Assembly (NCBI RefSeq): GCF_037893015.1
Contig: NC_133660.1
Coordinates: 288,025,078 to 288,089,077, forward strand
Direction: 5' to 3'
Source: Macrotis lagotis
Lineage: Eukaryota > Chordata > Mammalia > Peramelemorphia > Peramelidae
DNA length: 64,000 nucleotides
Below are positions 46,488 through 58,511 of the stretch, in pieces. How positions within the stretch are numbered: the first letter of the stretch is position 1; every line of letters starts with the position of its first letter. Both the position numbers and the translations under genes were made by a program. The notes under the pieces were generated by a model, which did no database searches, was not told the DNA's origin, and worked only from the letters and a program-made list of their open reading frames with translations.

Positions 46488-47159
46488 TTTCCCAGCCTGG
46501 GCCTGGTTTTGGGGTGCTTCCTGAGCTTTTGAGGCACTCCCACAAGGGTCTCAATGTGTGAGGCTCTGTCCTCCCTCCTGGTCTGTGAATGACCACAAGT
46601 GCCCCCCTCTGACGTGGGGCCAAGGAGGGGGGGGCCCTGTTGTTCTATGGGGGGGGCCTAGACTGGGATCAGGATCTGAATGTGTTCAGAGCCCCAGAGT
46701 CCTGCTCCAGGGGCAGAGGACAGAGCTTGGCAGTCTCTCTCTCCACTCCCCTCCCTCAGCTCAATGGGCTCATGCCCTGGGAGCTCCTGCTTACTGGCTC
46801 CACGTGCTCGCTCTGGCAGAGGTCCCCTGCTGTTCCCCCACTTTGTGCCCAGTGCTCCCTGGGGTGCAGCTCAGGAGACTCCCCCCCCCCAGCTGTGAGC
46901 CGGGGCTCCCAGCACCCTGGGGCTGCCTCCAGGAGGTTGAAGTTCTCCAGTGGGCCGCCCCTCCGACCCTGGGGAGCAGAGCCTTTCTGCTCTTTTCCAG
47001 GTTACCTTGAGTAGGAGAACTGCCTCACTGGGTCCCTTTGTGGGTTCTGTCTCTCTAAAGTTTAGTTAGAGTCCTTAGCTTATGATTTTTATCAGAGAGC
47101 TCCTAAGATTGGATCCCTTCATGTCGCCATCTTGGCTACACCCCTAAAGTCAAGTTCTA

Positions 47160-48605
47160 AATGCAATTGGATAATTTTTAATCCCAGACTTTTATTTCAC
47201 TTGTAATCAATTGCCCAAAATAAAGAGATGTGAGGTTTTTCTGAGATAATATATTATTGCCACTGTAAGATTATAGTCCCCATGTGACATATTTTAATCC
47301 TTTTAGTCATAAAGTTTAGACCTAATTCTATGTTTGATTGTAGGAAATTGCTATTAAAGTTCTCATGGGACTGAAAATTAGCCTTTTATCTGAGATCAAG
47401 TCTGAGTAATGAAATTGAGGTTAGACCAATGCCCACAAGGCCAGCAACCATATGGCCAACCCCATATGGACTTTGCAAGTGACAGTCTCATTGGGAAAGA
47501 CTGGTAAAACAACTGTTCAACAAGTTCAGAGGTTGCATTCTCCTAACTCGGTTTCTCAAATGTGCCATTTGCTAATGTCTCACTTGGCAGATTTAAAATC
47601 TGACTCTCAGCATTTGGTCATCCACATAACTTTATCTGAAAACTGACAACTATATATACAAAAAAAGAAAGTTTTCCTTTCTTATATCCCTGATCCGTAT
47701 GTAAATTCCTGCAATCACGGCAGGTGAGCAGTAGGAAAAAACCCCAAGAATTTAGACCATTGCTTCCAACTATCTAGTTCTAATCGTCAGCTAGGATAAT
47801 GTATAGCTCTTGGCATCTGTTGTCAGCTACATGTTCCTATGGGAATTAAGATTCTTCTAGCTTTTCAAATCCTATGAGGAACTATTTAAGGGGAGATATG
47901 ATTATCACAGCTATCTCAAGTTCTGTTTTAAGGAAAGGAACGTTAATCAACTAAATATATCAGAAGGCACATGACCTGTGGATTGTTTTAAATAAAAAAA
48001 AAATTTTTAAGAAATCCATTTTCAATCAAGTCTTTAATTCTTTTAAAACCTTGAAAAATGTTTAAAACCATTTTATTGATAAATCATTTACTGGATACAC
48101 ATTATTCTAAAATGATTATCAAATGTACATACTTCAAAGGCAAGTTAATTTGGCAATCTTAAGTAAATTTACTTTTGTAATAGCATCCTCTTCCTATTTG
48201 CTCAAGTTCTCTATGTAACAATTAGGAAATCAAATTTAGTTTCTATGATCCAAGAAATTTTAAATTTCATTTTTCTTTAAGGGAAAAATGAGATTTGAAT
48301 TGGTTCAATCTGTGTTTAAGATATTTCTTTTCCTATAAAGAAAGATATCTCTAAATAAACTGAATTTTTTTGTGGAAGGGCCTGGAATCCAGTGATACAT
48401 ATCAGATGTCTCCAAAAGAAAGGAAATGGACCAGACTTTTATGTTATTGTTTACTTTCTTCTTTTGTGTTTCTTCTGCCTCTAGACTGCTTAATCAAAGG
48501 GAACTGTCCCCTTTTGATTTCTCTAACTTGTCTCTTGTGACTATAAAAGAGTCCTCCATCTTTGTATCATGATTAGACCTTATGCTGCCTGCCATATTTT
48601 ATAAA
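47160..48605. other. Intergenic, AT-rich, nothing recognised
   Basis: No gene and no family I can name. 48290-48600 has a TATAAAAG box and may be part of an old LTR or promoter, but no boundaries were seen. Confidence 0.35.
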
Positions 48606-48609
48606 GTAA

Positions 48610-49930
48610 AATTAAGGGGAGAGAAAATAGTGTATGGGGTCAAAGGACAGGGGATAAGGTATAATAGGCTAAACTATCTCACATAAAATGGGTAAGAAAA
48701 GCTTTTACAGTGGAGGGGAAGTAGGGAAAGGTGAGGAAATTAAGTGAACTTTTCTCTCTTTAGACCTGGTTCAAAGAGGGAATAACATGTACACTCAAAT
48801 GGGTATTGAAATTCACCTTATTCTAAAGGCAGGGGGAGGCATAAGGGAAATGGAGTGATGGAAAGAAGGGTAGATTGGGGGAGGGAATATTCAGAAATAA
48901 CATTTTTTAGGAAGAACAGGGTGAAAGGAGAGAGAGAATAGAATAAACATGGGTGAGGGGCATAGGATGAAGAGAATACAGATTGCAATAGTTAATAGGT
49001 AAAAAAATTGAAGCAAGTTTCTCTGATCAAGGCCGCATTTGTCAAACATAGGAAAACAAATCAAATCCTTAGCGAGCAATTTCCTAATGACGAATGAACA
49101 AAAGAAATGAACAGTTTTCAAAGAAGGAAATCAATGCTCTGTATAACCATATAAATGTTCTAATTTTCCATTGATTGGAGAAATGAAATTTAAAACAATT
49201 TTGGGGTACTGCCTTATAGCTATCAGATTGACTAATAAGAAAGAAATGGAAAATGACAAATGCGGGAGGTTATATGGGGGAAAATGAGACATTAAGGTGC
49301 TGTTGGTAGAGTTGTGAACTGATTGACTATTATATAGAGTTCTTTGAAATGATAAAACCATGTATACCCTTTGACCTAGAGATGTCACTATGCCTGTATC
49401 CAAAAAGAGAAGAAAGACAAAAAGAAAAAGGACTTTTATTTTATAAGATATTTCAGCCATGTCCATTCTGGTGGCATGGATTTGAGAATTGAGGGCATAT
49501 CCATTAGTTGGAAAGAACTGAACAAATTCTGCCATGATGATGGATTTCTATTCTGCTATAAGAAATGATGAGTAGGACACTCTCAGAAGAATCTGGAAAA
49601 GCTTACAAGGACTAATGCAAAGTGCAATGTCCTATATACAAAGTAACAGCAAAGTTGTAGGATGATTAGCTTTGAAAGATTTTGCTTTTCTTAGTAATAC
49701 ATTGACTCAAAACAACGTTGAAGGACATATAGTAAAGAATGCTATCCATATCTAACTGATAGTTTTTAGAATAAAAATAGAAGCATACTTCTTAAAAGAT
49801 TCATTTTCCTGAGGTTTCTTTTTTGTGGGGGTGGGGTTGATATTTTCTGTCACAAACCTGAAATATTTTGCATTACCACATATTTATAACCTAAATTAAA
49901 CTGCTTGCTTTCTCAATGAAGCAATCATTT
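48610..49930 (+). mobile_element. L1 ORF2 3' part and 3' UTR beside block C
   Basis: TTTCTCTGATCAAGGCCGCA, TTGATTGGAGAAATGAAATT, TATAAGAAATGATGAGTAGG, then the 3' UTR landmark TGCATTACCACATATTTATA. Occupies the same position relative to block C as the L1 at 27790-28870 does to block B. Confidence 0.78.
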
Positions 49931-50109
49931 AAGATGAATTGTTCTGGTTTATTTCTCCTAATCATAAAATGAATGAAAGTTCCATGAAATTAGTGACACT
50001 TTCATTGGCTTGATGTAACTGACATAGGTGGACATTGTAAATGCTATATTCTTTTGCATTTTAGATATGGTTTATTGTTATACTTAAAATGATAAGAACT
50101 CCCATAAGA

Positions 50110-50281
50110 AATCACTTAAAGGGGCGACTAGGTGGCACAGTGGATAGAGCACTGGCCCTGGAGTCAGGAGTACCTGAGTTCAAATCCGGCCTCAGACACC
50201 TAATAATTACCTAGCTGTGTGGCCTTGGGCAAGCCACTTAACCCCATTGCCTTGCAAAAACTGAAAAAAAAGTCACTTAAA
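50110..50281 (+). mobile_element. WSINE1-type SINE in block C
   Basis: Complete copy flanked by AATCACTTAAA / AGTCACTTAAA. The matching place in block B (29225-29235, AGTCACTTAGATGA) is empty. Confidence 0.93.
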
Positions 50282-51940
50282 TGAGGCATTGCTAAAGTCG
50301 GTCAGAGCTATAGGCAAAACTATACATTTTGTCCATTTCCAGTGATAGCTCTCTGTCAAAACTTGAGGCTTTGGAGTGGGTGAAACTCTGAACTCCCTGG
50401 AGTATAGTGAATGCAATCTCCATTTTGTTGCCTAAAATAGTTGAAGATAGAGCTTTCCCTCAGTTTGGGGTAGAAAGATATAGCAATTCCCCTACCCAAA
50501 CTAAATTAGAGATCTCCAGAACTTCCTTGTCACATATGGATCTGATAAGTAATATTTCCTCCCTTATTTGGAACAAATAATTGGTTCCCAAACAAATCCA
50601 TTCTTAGGGAATATAGTTTTGCCACCTGAACCTCAATTTTGAGTGTATTTAGAGTGCAAGATGGATCTCTTTATTTTTGTACTGAGTGAGCTGGGTGAGT
50701 TTTTATTCATCTATAGGAATGAAACTGACTGTTTATAATGACAAATGGAGTATGTATGCATAGTTTCTATAGCTCTGCTTGTTGCATTGTATATAAAACC
50801 TTTTCATCGATCAGCTTGCTGAGTACCAGATTTCCAGATAAACCCAGGTCTTTGATTTAATCAAAAGTAAGACAGTAAATAAAATACAACACTCCCAATA
50901 AACCAGACAGTCAGAAATGGAGTTGACAATATCTTCATTAAAAATCAAGTAAATCATGACTTACTTTTCTTCTGCAGCAATACATTCAGGAGGATATTGG
51001 AAATATGCCTTGCCAATTTTATTCTCTTTCTTCAGAAATAAGGAGAATGAGCCTCCTATCATTAGGCCTCCTTCTTTTCTATATGTGGGACTATAAGGTC
51101 TTTCTAAATGACAAGGACTCTTCACCATCTGGTACTCAAAAAGGGAAAACTGCAAAACCAGAATCACACGTAATCTAGAGAACAGGTGCCCCAGTTTACC
51201 TGTGCCCATGTTCAAGATTCCAAAATTCTAAAGAATCAAATAGTAGGGTAGGGTAAAACTATTGACAATCATTGTTCATGCATCTATAGACATATTTTCA
51301 TTTTTAAAGTTTTTTTTCCCCCTAAAAGATACTCTTATGTGGGAAAAAGAAGGTGCAACACAAAGTGAACTTCCCTTTAGGATAAAGGATCAAAGTTTGA
51401 AAGAGCAGTAATCTTTTTGTTGGTTTTTTTGGTCCCCTGGATATTATCATCATTCCTCCTGGTGGATGGATAAGTTAAGCCAATACAACTTCAAGTCTCT
51501 TGGGTGCATGTAAAAAAATATTTTGATTAGAGTTAGAGAGTGAGGGTCTCTATGGACTCCCCTGCCTTGTGACTAAGCACCTGCAGCCTTCATCTTGAAA
51601 ACTTCTAAAACTCAAGTCCCCAAAGTTGATTGTAAATCTCCTTCAGTCTCTGGTGCCATCATGACTTCTATGTATTCTGAGACCTACAAGCCTCTGCCCT
51701 CTCTCAGGCCTTCAAGAGTAGCCCTTCCATTCTCAACTGGCCAAATCTCTGCAGTGGTTCAAAATAAGCAGATTTGCATCAATTAGAAGGCAGTGTGATA
51801 TGACAAGGGCAGAGATTATGAACTATAGTGACAAACCTTAGACCCTCAAGTTCCCCAGACTGAAATGAACTTTTCATTTTTCTAGCCCAGAGAAGATTAA
51901 CCAAATCATTTCACCCATTGGATATACACACTAAATCAAT

Positions 51941-51968
51941 GATAAATAAATAAATAAATAAATAAATA
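51941..51968. repeat. (AAAT)n microsatellite
   Basis: Seven units; in block B the same place has (TGAA)n. Confidence 0.9.
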
Positions 51969-53925
51969 ATGCCAGAAATAGAACTCTCAGCAGTGCTTTC
52001 AGCTTGATAAATCACCAGTTTCCCTATTATTTCTTTAGTGGAAACAATGGACTCAGAAGGATAATCCTCACAGGTAATTGAGAAGGATTGTAAGAGGTGA
52101 CACAATATTATACTGCCACTGAAATATTAAGTGATGTGCATTCAGAGTATTTACTCTAGTGCAATGTCACTTTGGCTAACATCAAGATTAAATAATTTAT
52201 CTGCAATAAACATTCATCAAGTCTTGATACTGTACCAAACACTAAAGACAAGAATGACCCCAATAGATGAATTCTCTCTTTACTGTTAACTTTTTTCTCA
52301 ATAGATTGTGATCACACAGATTGTCTGCCTCTCAGGTGGGCCTCTCATCTCTTTCTCCCTATCAGTTTCCCAATGGCATACCACCCTTGTCCTACAACTC
52401 TTCCCTAAATTCTTCCAAAATTGCAAAAGTACCCATGGACCATTCTAGCACTTCTTCAGTTATCTCTACTCTTAGCTCCTGATCTGAGATTACCGCCTTA
52501 TATTTTATCAATGCATTTAATAAATGACCATATTATCACTGGTTTTTGCTTCAAAAGACTTTTATTGTAACATGCTCACATCTAATGACACCTATTCAGA
52601 GATCTGAAAATCATTTTACCTTTTCCATCAGAAAATTATAGTTCTTGTTCTCATGGTAACTTGGTGTTGTGACCCTTTCTGAAGTAGTTAGCACCCATTT
52701 CATTCTGAGTCCAAGATTAGCTACAGACTAAGTGGACAAGGGCATCTCATTATAGCCACAGTGGCTAAGGACACAGTGCTTTGCTCCTAATATACATGAT
52801 TTACAGATTCTAATCGACTATTTGCTCTAAAGGGCAAGGTCGAGAGAGAGCAAAATGATTTAATCTCAGTCAATAGTAGAGTGTAAAAAACTGTCAATTG
52901 GAGTCTCACTATCTACCTATGGATAAAATCTGTCCCTTTGTCTATTTTTGAGGCTTTGGGGAAAACATTTAGATTTTTAAAATTAATAATATATTATCTG
53001 AAAACGTATAAGATATTCTGAACTGATCATCTCTTTACAAACAGGTCACAGGATGACATCCTAGTTTAATAAGAACAGTAGCAATCAATATAACAAAATG
53101 TGAAATACAAAACTGCTGAATATAAATACAAAGAAAGCATGTGTATGGGGGGGATATATATCAGAAGAGGAAAAAAGCAGAACAAATATTAGACTAGAAT
53201 TTCATAAGATTTCTTTGCATAAGGATTCAAAAAATATAACAAATTTTGACTAATTAATAAACCATGAGTGAATCACTGAAGCCCTTTTTTTCCACCCCAG
53301 GTGGTCAGAAGAAGATAGCAAAAATAGATATATAGACATGAACAACACCATCATCCATATTGCCAATGGGAGCATTTTCTGCAGCAACTGATGATGGTAT
53401 GAGCCTGTATACCACAGCCAGGAGAGTCCCCATTGTCACCTGAAACAGCAGTCCTGTCAGTTAATAAGGAATACCTACCAACTGATGGGAGAGAAGGAGA
53501 AACCTGAAACATCTGGGTTGTGGGGTGATACAGAGACCAAGGCCATCATTGGAATTGAGGGTAGCTATAGCTTCAGGGTTTCATTGGATTGGAAATCTGC
53601 TCAGAAAGAGATTGAAGGGGAACCCTAGTAATGGGTTTTTATGACTGAAAAGGGACTGAACAATAGCATCAATACATAAGAAATCTAAAGTTCAACAGGT
53701 TAATGCACTTTCCCATGGCCATGAGTTGTTAAAGATTAGAGGTAGGATTTGAACCCAGGTCTGATCTAGTCCATATCTAGGAGTTATTGGTAATTTGGGT
53801 GTCAGAAGGGAAAAGAAGAGACAAAAATCTCTTCCCTTGCTGTCCTGGAGCCTCCTTACACAACTATTCCAAGTCCCAACAGCCTTAAGTCTCCCAAGAC
53901 TTAGCTATTTAAATTTCCCTTAGAA

Positions 53926-54002
53926 ATGATTAATTTGCTTTCCTTTCTGATTGAGACAAAGAAGGAATATCCTTCCTAGTGTGGAAAACAAATTAATCTA
54001 GG
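53926..54002. repeat. Inverted micro-duplication at the block C breakpoint
   Basis: Forward GATTAATTTGCTTTCC (53928-53943) is followed at 53951-54002 by the reverse complement of sequence homologous to block B 34749-34793, ending GGAAAACAAATTAATC. Homology to B then stops. Confidence 0.75.
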
Positions 54003-54515
54003 ACAACCCTGGGAGATCTGTTATGGACAATGCCATTCATACACAGAGAAAATAAAAATAAGAAACAAAAAAAAAATCCCACAGAATCTGAATTGATACT
54101 ATGTTCACTTTTTTTTTAGTTTTTTTTTGCAAGGCAATGGGGTTAAGTGGCTTGCCCAAGGCCAAACACCTAGGTAATTATTAAGTGTCTGAGACCGGAT
54201 TCGAACCCAGGTCTATGTTCACTTTTAAAGAAAAAAAATTATCTTATGTTTTCCCTTCTTATACCATGGTTTTCTTTCATTTTCCTTAGTTCTAATTTTT
54301 CAGACACAAAATGATTAATATGTAAATATGTTAAGCACAAAAATACTTGTACATCTTTTGCCAGACTGTTCACCACTGAGGGGGAGGGGGGCGGGAAGGG
54401 AGGGTAGTAGAAAAAGTGCAATTTATAAATATGCAAGTGGATGAATGTTGAAAAACGTTCATAATTTGTAATAGGAAAAATAAAATAAAATGGTCAATTA
54501 AAAAAAGAGGAGATA
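54003..54515 (+). mobile_element. L1 3' UTR fragment
   Basis: Same 3' UTR landmarks as 3240-3500: CCACAGAATCTGAATTGATA, AATATGTAAATATGTTAAG, ACTGAGGGGGAGGGG, ATGCAAGTGGATGAATGTTG. Interrupted by a WSINE. Confidence 0.8.
54099..54226 (-). mobile_element. WSINE1-type SINE, antisense, head missing
   Basis: Only the 3' two thirds is present, as in a 5'-truncated insertion. Perfect flanks CTATGTTCACTTTT at 54099-54112 and 54213-54226. Confidence 0.93.
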
Positions 54516-54519
54516 AAGA

Positions 54520-54745
54520 AGGCAAGGACTTCACACATTGGAAATAGCCATTGAAAAGTCATGGAGTCATGTAAGGGGCGTCAACAAGGCCCATGTTACT
54601 GGATGGTAGCTTGGAGAGGATACTTGGAGAGCAGTAAAATTTAGAAAATTTAGAAAACCTGGAGAAATGGGAAGGGGTCAAGTTATGAGGACTCTGAAAA
54701 CCAAATAATTCTGGAAGTAAGAAGAATCTATTGAAATTTTTTAAA
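54520..54745 (+). mobile_element. L2-type remnant
   Basis: CAACAAGGCCCATGTTACTG, GGAAGGGGTCAAGTTATGAG and ACTCTGAAAACCAAATAATT follow the order of the widespread L2-type 3' region of marsupials and monotremes. Confidence 0.5.
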
Positions 54746-55090
54746 AAAGCAAAATCAAAAAGTTAAACTTAGTTTTTCAATTGATATTATTCACTTCACT
54801 CATTTGAAGAGTGAGGTTCTACCAATACATCAGCATATAAAAATATAAATTCTAGTACCAGCAATGAATTCATTAAAAGCTGCTACACTACCCCGAGTCT
54901 GTATAATCATTTTAGAACAGTGAATTACAAGTAAAATATGTGTAACATTTTTCCAATGTTTAAAATAATTTGAAATCCTTAGCAGAAAATAATTTTTAGA
55001 CAATTTTAAAATAGACCACAGGATATCCTTCTTCTGATATAATTAGTTCCTTCCTTCAAACAGAAACTGGGACTGCTATGAGAGGAAATC
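54745..55090. other. Intergenic, nothing recognised
   Basis: AT-rich sequence without a supported feature. Confidence 0.4.
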
Positions 55091-55091
55091 A

Positions 55092-55247
55092 TTTTTTTTT
55101 CTAGGATTTTTTGCAGGGCAGTGGGGTTAAATGACTTGCCCAAGGCCACACAGCTAGGTCATTATTAAGTGTCTGAGGCCGGATTTGAACTCAGGAACTC
55201 CTGATTCCAGGGCTGGTACTCTATCCACTGTACCACCTAGCTGCCCC
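55092..55247 (-). mobile_element. WSINE1-type SINE, antisense
   Basis: GACTTGCCCAAGGCCACACA, CCGGATTTGAACTCAGG, CTATCCACTGTACCACC. No clear target duplication. Confidence 0.9.
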
Positions 55248-55249
55248 CA

Positions 55250-55586
55250 GATGTCACATCTTTTTCATTTTACTGAAAATCTCCTTAGCATTGTGAGAAA
55301 TCCAAAGATCTCAAATGTCACAGGAACGTGTAGCCAGTAGCAGCTAAGCAGCTGCCTATTAGATTTTGGATAACTGTCGACCAACAAGGCTTGACTTGGA
55401 TCCTTGACCCAATAATGCTTTACTGCTGTCCACTTGACCATGATTAGAGTAATTTAGCATAAAGATCTGGAACATGGGAGGAGAATCTGTTTCTATATGC
55501 CATTTGGGATTATTGTATTGTTACATGCCAAGTCTTTTGTTTTGCACTTTGAAGCAGTACCAATGATAGAATGAGGTTTTGTGTCT

Positions 55587-55644
<58 letters not shown>

Positions 55645-55974
55645 TATTTTTTCTGTGATAATCTCTTACTGTAAGCAGTGTGCGACTGTAGCCAACATTT
55701 GATCTTTGGATGCTGAATTTGCCCGAAGTTCTGGATATTAGAATTTGCTATTTGTGAGACTACAAATTGGTCTTCTGAATTTAGAAAACATTGTCTGCAG
55801 TAAAAACATGTTCAATTATTAACCATGTTTGGATAGATATAAACATTAAATGATTGCATTCAGAGTTTTTTAAATAATGTGACTATCTTAGGTGACTTTT
55901 TTTTCTACAGGTGTCCTAACTTCTGATGAAAGAAACACAAGAAAAATCAGATTTCCAAATGAGTTGATCACATG
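55250..55974. other. Intergenic with a (GT)n tract
   Basis: No gene. Contains (GT)n at 55582-55642. Confidence 0.45.
55582..55642. repeat. (GT)n microsatellite
   Basis: About 30 GT units. Confidence 0.95.
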
Positions 55975-56445
55975 ATATCACTAAATATAATTAATATCAT
56001 GTTTCCATATGGAAACCTTATTTATTAGAACAAAGCAAACACCACAGAAATGGTTTTTTAACCTGAATTCCATAACTGGATGGATTTTATATTTTTCTTT
56101 CATAAGCCTGTATACTTTTGTCTAAATATACTCTAATTATATTTAATACTTAATACCATTTGCAAGAAGGAAAAAGATTTTTCAAGAATTTAATCATAAG
56201 GGGCAGCTAGGTGGCACAGTGGAGCACTGGCCCTGGAATCAGGAGTACCTGAGTTCAAATCCAGCCTCAGATACTTAATAATTACCTAGCTGTGTGGCCT
56301 TGGGCAAGCCACTTAACCCCATTGCCTTGCAAAAAAAAAAAACCTAAAAAAAATTTAATCATATAGATGATATAATTGTTACTTGTAACAATTTAGATAC
56401 TTCTTCAGGTTGACTATATAGATGTAATAATGCAATGACACAGCT
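55975..56445 (+). repeat. Local tandem duplication, copy 1
   Basis: Shares ATATAATTAATATCATGTTT through GGTTGACTATATAGAT with 57050-57300. Contains a WSINE and extra bases absent from copy 2. Confidence 0.9.
56187..56363 (+). mobile_element. WSINE1-type SINE inside the tandem duplication
   Basis: Target duplication AATTTAATCATA at 56187-56198 and 56352-56363. Four bases missing from GGATAGAGCAC. Confidence 0.95.
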
Positions 56446-57049
56446 CCCATTTTTGTTTTTAAGAATAGAAATTTCCATGAGAGCTATAAGATTACAGAAT
56501 GAAAATTTAGTATGCTATTCCCTCTTAATGTAGGCTATACTCCAGTTCTTTGGACGGGAGGGATATCAGGATGGATATAAGGGAGCAAAAGCCTGTGAGC
56601 TATTCTGGTTCACTAAACTGTTTGCAAATTTTATCTCCTGATTTAAACTGATAGAATGATTTCTAAAGGAAAAATCTTGACTTTTTGCATATTTCTGACT
56701 GAAATTGAATCACTTATATATTGAAGACATTTTAGCATAGGGCTAGACTATGGAAACTTAATGATACCCCAATTCAGATGATAAGCTACAGCTAATTATT
56801 TCAAATTAGTCTTATAACAGTTGAATTCGAATATCCAAAAGAATAAAAGGAGGATTCCCAATAAAACATTCATTCCATTTAGAATGATGATGAGGATAAA
56901 TTTCCAATCTGTCTAGAAGTTATCATACAGAGCATGAACTTTATAACTTCAATAATTAGTCTAAGCATTTCATATATTTTCACATTAGCTTTCAAAATCA
57001 AGTTACCCCTAAAACCCTTTCATACCCCATCTTTCTATTTAAATGAATA

Positions 57050-57300
57050 ATATAATTAAATATAATTAATATCATGTTTTCATTTGGAAACCTCATTTAT
57101 TAGAACAAAGCAAAAACCACAGTAACATTTTTTTACCTGAATTTCATACCTAGATGGATTTTATATTTTTGTTTCACAAGCCTGTATCCTTTTTTCTAAA
57201 TATACTCTAATTAATCATCTAGATGATATAACTATTACTTATACTAATTTAGATACTTCCTCAGGTTGACTATATAGATATACCAATGCAATGACAAATC
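57050..57300 (+). repeat. Local tandem duplication, copy 2
   Basis: About 90 percent like copy 1 by eye; 1.08 kb downstream in the same orientation. Lacks the WSINE and about 45 bases before it. Confidence 0.9.
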
Positions 57301-57554
57301 TCTCTATTTAAATGAAATCAAACTTGTTCATACCTTTTTCAAGATAGAAAACTAAATAAGTTTCTGAGAGAACATCTAAGGAAGACACTGCTTCTAATGT
57401 GTGATACTGCCCATCTTGTGCAATTTGTGTCTCCATGACTTCCACCTCTGGACTCTCCTAGTCTATTGTTCAGACTGGGAGGCTAACGGGAAGGTCTGAT
57501 TTTAGGGTTGATTGTGGCCTTTGGATAGAAAGACATAGAGAGATCAGGGGAGGG

Positions 57555-57666
57555 AGGGGGAGAGAGAGAGAGAGAGAGACAGACAGAACAACAGACAGAC
57601 AGAGAGACAGAGACAGAGAGATAGAGACAGAGACAGAGACAGAGAGAGACAGGGACAGAGACAGAC

Positions 57667-57697
<31 letters not shown>

Positions 57698-57865
57698 CAG
57701 AGAGACAGAGAGACAGAGAGAGACAGAGACAGAGAGAAAGAGACAGAGACAGAGATACAGAAAGACAGAGAGAGACAGGGACAGAGACAGACAGAGAGAG
57801 ACAGAGAAAGAAAAAAGAAATGAGGGAGAGACAGGCAGACAGACAGAAAGAGCCACAGAGAGAGA
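57555..57865. repeat. Long (GACAGA)/(GAGACA) tract, block C copy
   Basis: About 300 bases of GACAGAGA units. The long open frames on the - strand here are products of this repeat. Confidence 0.95.
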
Positions 57866-58511
57866 AAAGTTTCCTGTAGGAAACCCCCTTTGAGTTGAGC
57901 CTTGCCCAAATCTGTGGGTTCTAAAATATGGGAGTATGGGGGAGGGTGGGACTGTATGCTGGGTACACAACACATCAAGGTCAGATGGAATGTTGATTTT
58001 TAGGGAGTATCCTCTGTCCTCAGTGTCCATGAAGGAGACTAGGAGAGATCTGCCTGAAAAGCTCATTGAGGTCCCCACTCTTGGGTCACTGCCTCTGGGC
58101 CCAATCTGTCCCTGACCTTAGATGGATAAGACCCTGTGGTTCTGATGGAGATCAGACCAAGTAGCAATCTCACTTGGCTTCTTCTAGAAATGATCCTCCA
58201 GAGAGATAATGCAAGCACTGAAGGACCTATACTGCCTAGAGTCAGTCAGCCGGTGTTTATTGGGTGGCCATGGTGTCTCTGCGGAGGGCTGGGGATACAA
58301 AGAAAGACCAAGAACAGTCTGGCTCTCAGGGAGCTCCTAGGTCAGTGGGGGAAAACTTGCAAACAATTCTGTACAGAAAAGCGTGAGACAGGAGAGACAG
58401 GAGATAATCACTAAAAGGGATGCATGAGCATTGCAGGGAACTGGAAATGGCTTATTGTCCATGTCAAGTTCTGAAATAAATCAAACTTATAAGATGAGGA
58501 AAAACATGTCA

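Larger units (their letters stand above)
44027..47158 (-). mobile_element. Full-length HAL1 (half-L1) with target duplication
   Basis: Element 44040-47145 between AAAGTTGAGTTCT (44027-44039) and AAAGTCAAGTTCT (47146-47158). On the - strand it has a 5' end with GTAGCCAAGATGGCGACATG, a GC-rich 5' UTR (47145-46488), one ORF (ORF1) and a long 3' region. There is no endonuclease/reverse-transcriptase ORF2 between ORF1 and the 3' end, which is the definition of HAL1. The 3' region carries three SINE-like modules (44226-44925). It would have depended on L1 enzymes for copying. Confidence 0.85.

Noticed and set aside
46558-47014. Overlapping 124-150 residue frames, Pro/Gly/Leu-rich
   Set aside because: They lie in the GC-rich 5' UTR of the HAL1, antisense to it; long frames are expected from GC content.
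48290-48600. TATAAAAG box with downstream C/T-rich sequence considered as a gene promoter or LTR
   Set aside because: No exon follows, and no ends or target duplication could be found for an LTR.
51661-51786. ATGACTTCTATG... in block C looked like an MS4A first coding exon (MTS start)
   Set aside because: After the first three residues nothing matches MS4A. The block B counterpart lacks the ATG, no donor follows, and the frame stops in both reading contexts.
57555-57865. Regular repeat considered as a CRISPR-like array
   Set aside because: Units are 6-8 bases without unique spacers; a simple repeat in mammalian DNA.
57470-58078. Longest open frame (202 residues, - strand) rich in Ser, Leu, Cys and Val
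   Set aside because: It is the translation of the GACAGA repeat; composition is entirely repeat-driven and it overlaps another frame of the same kind.
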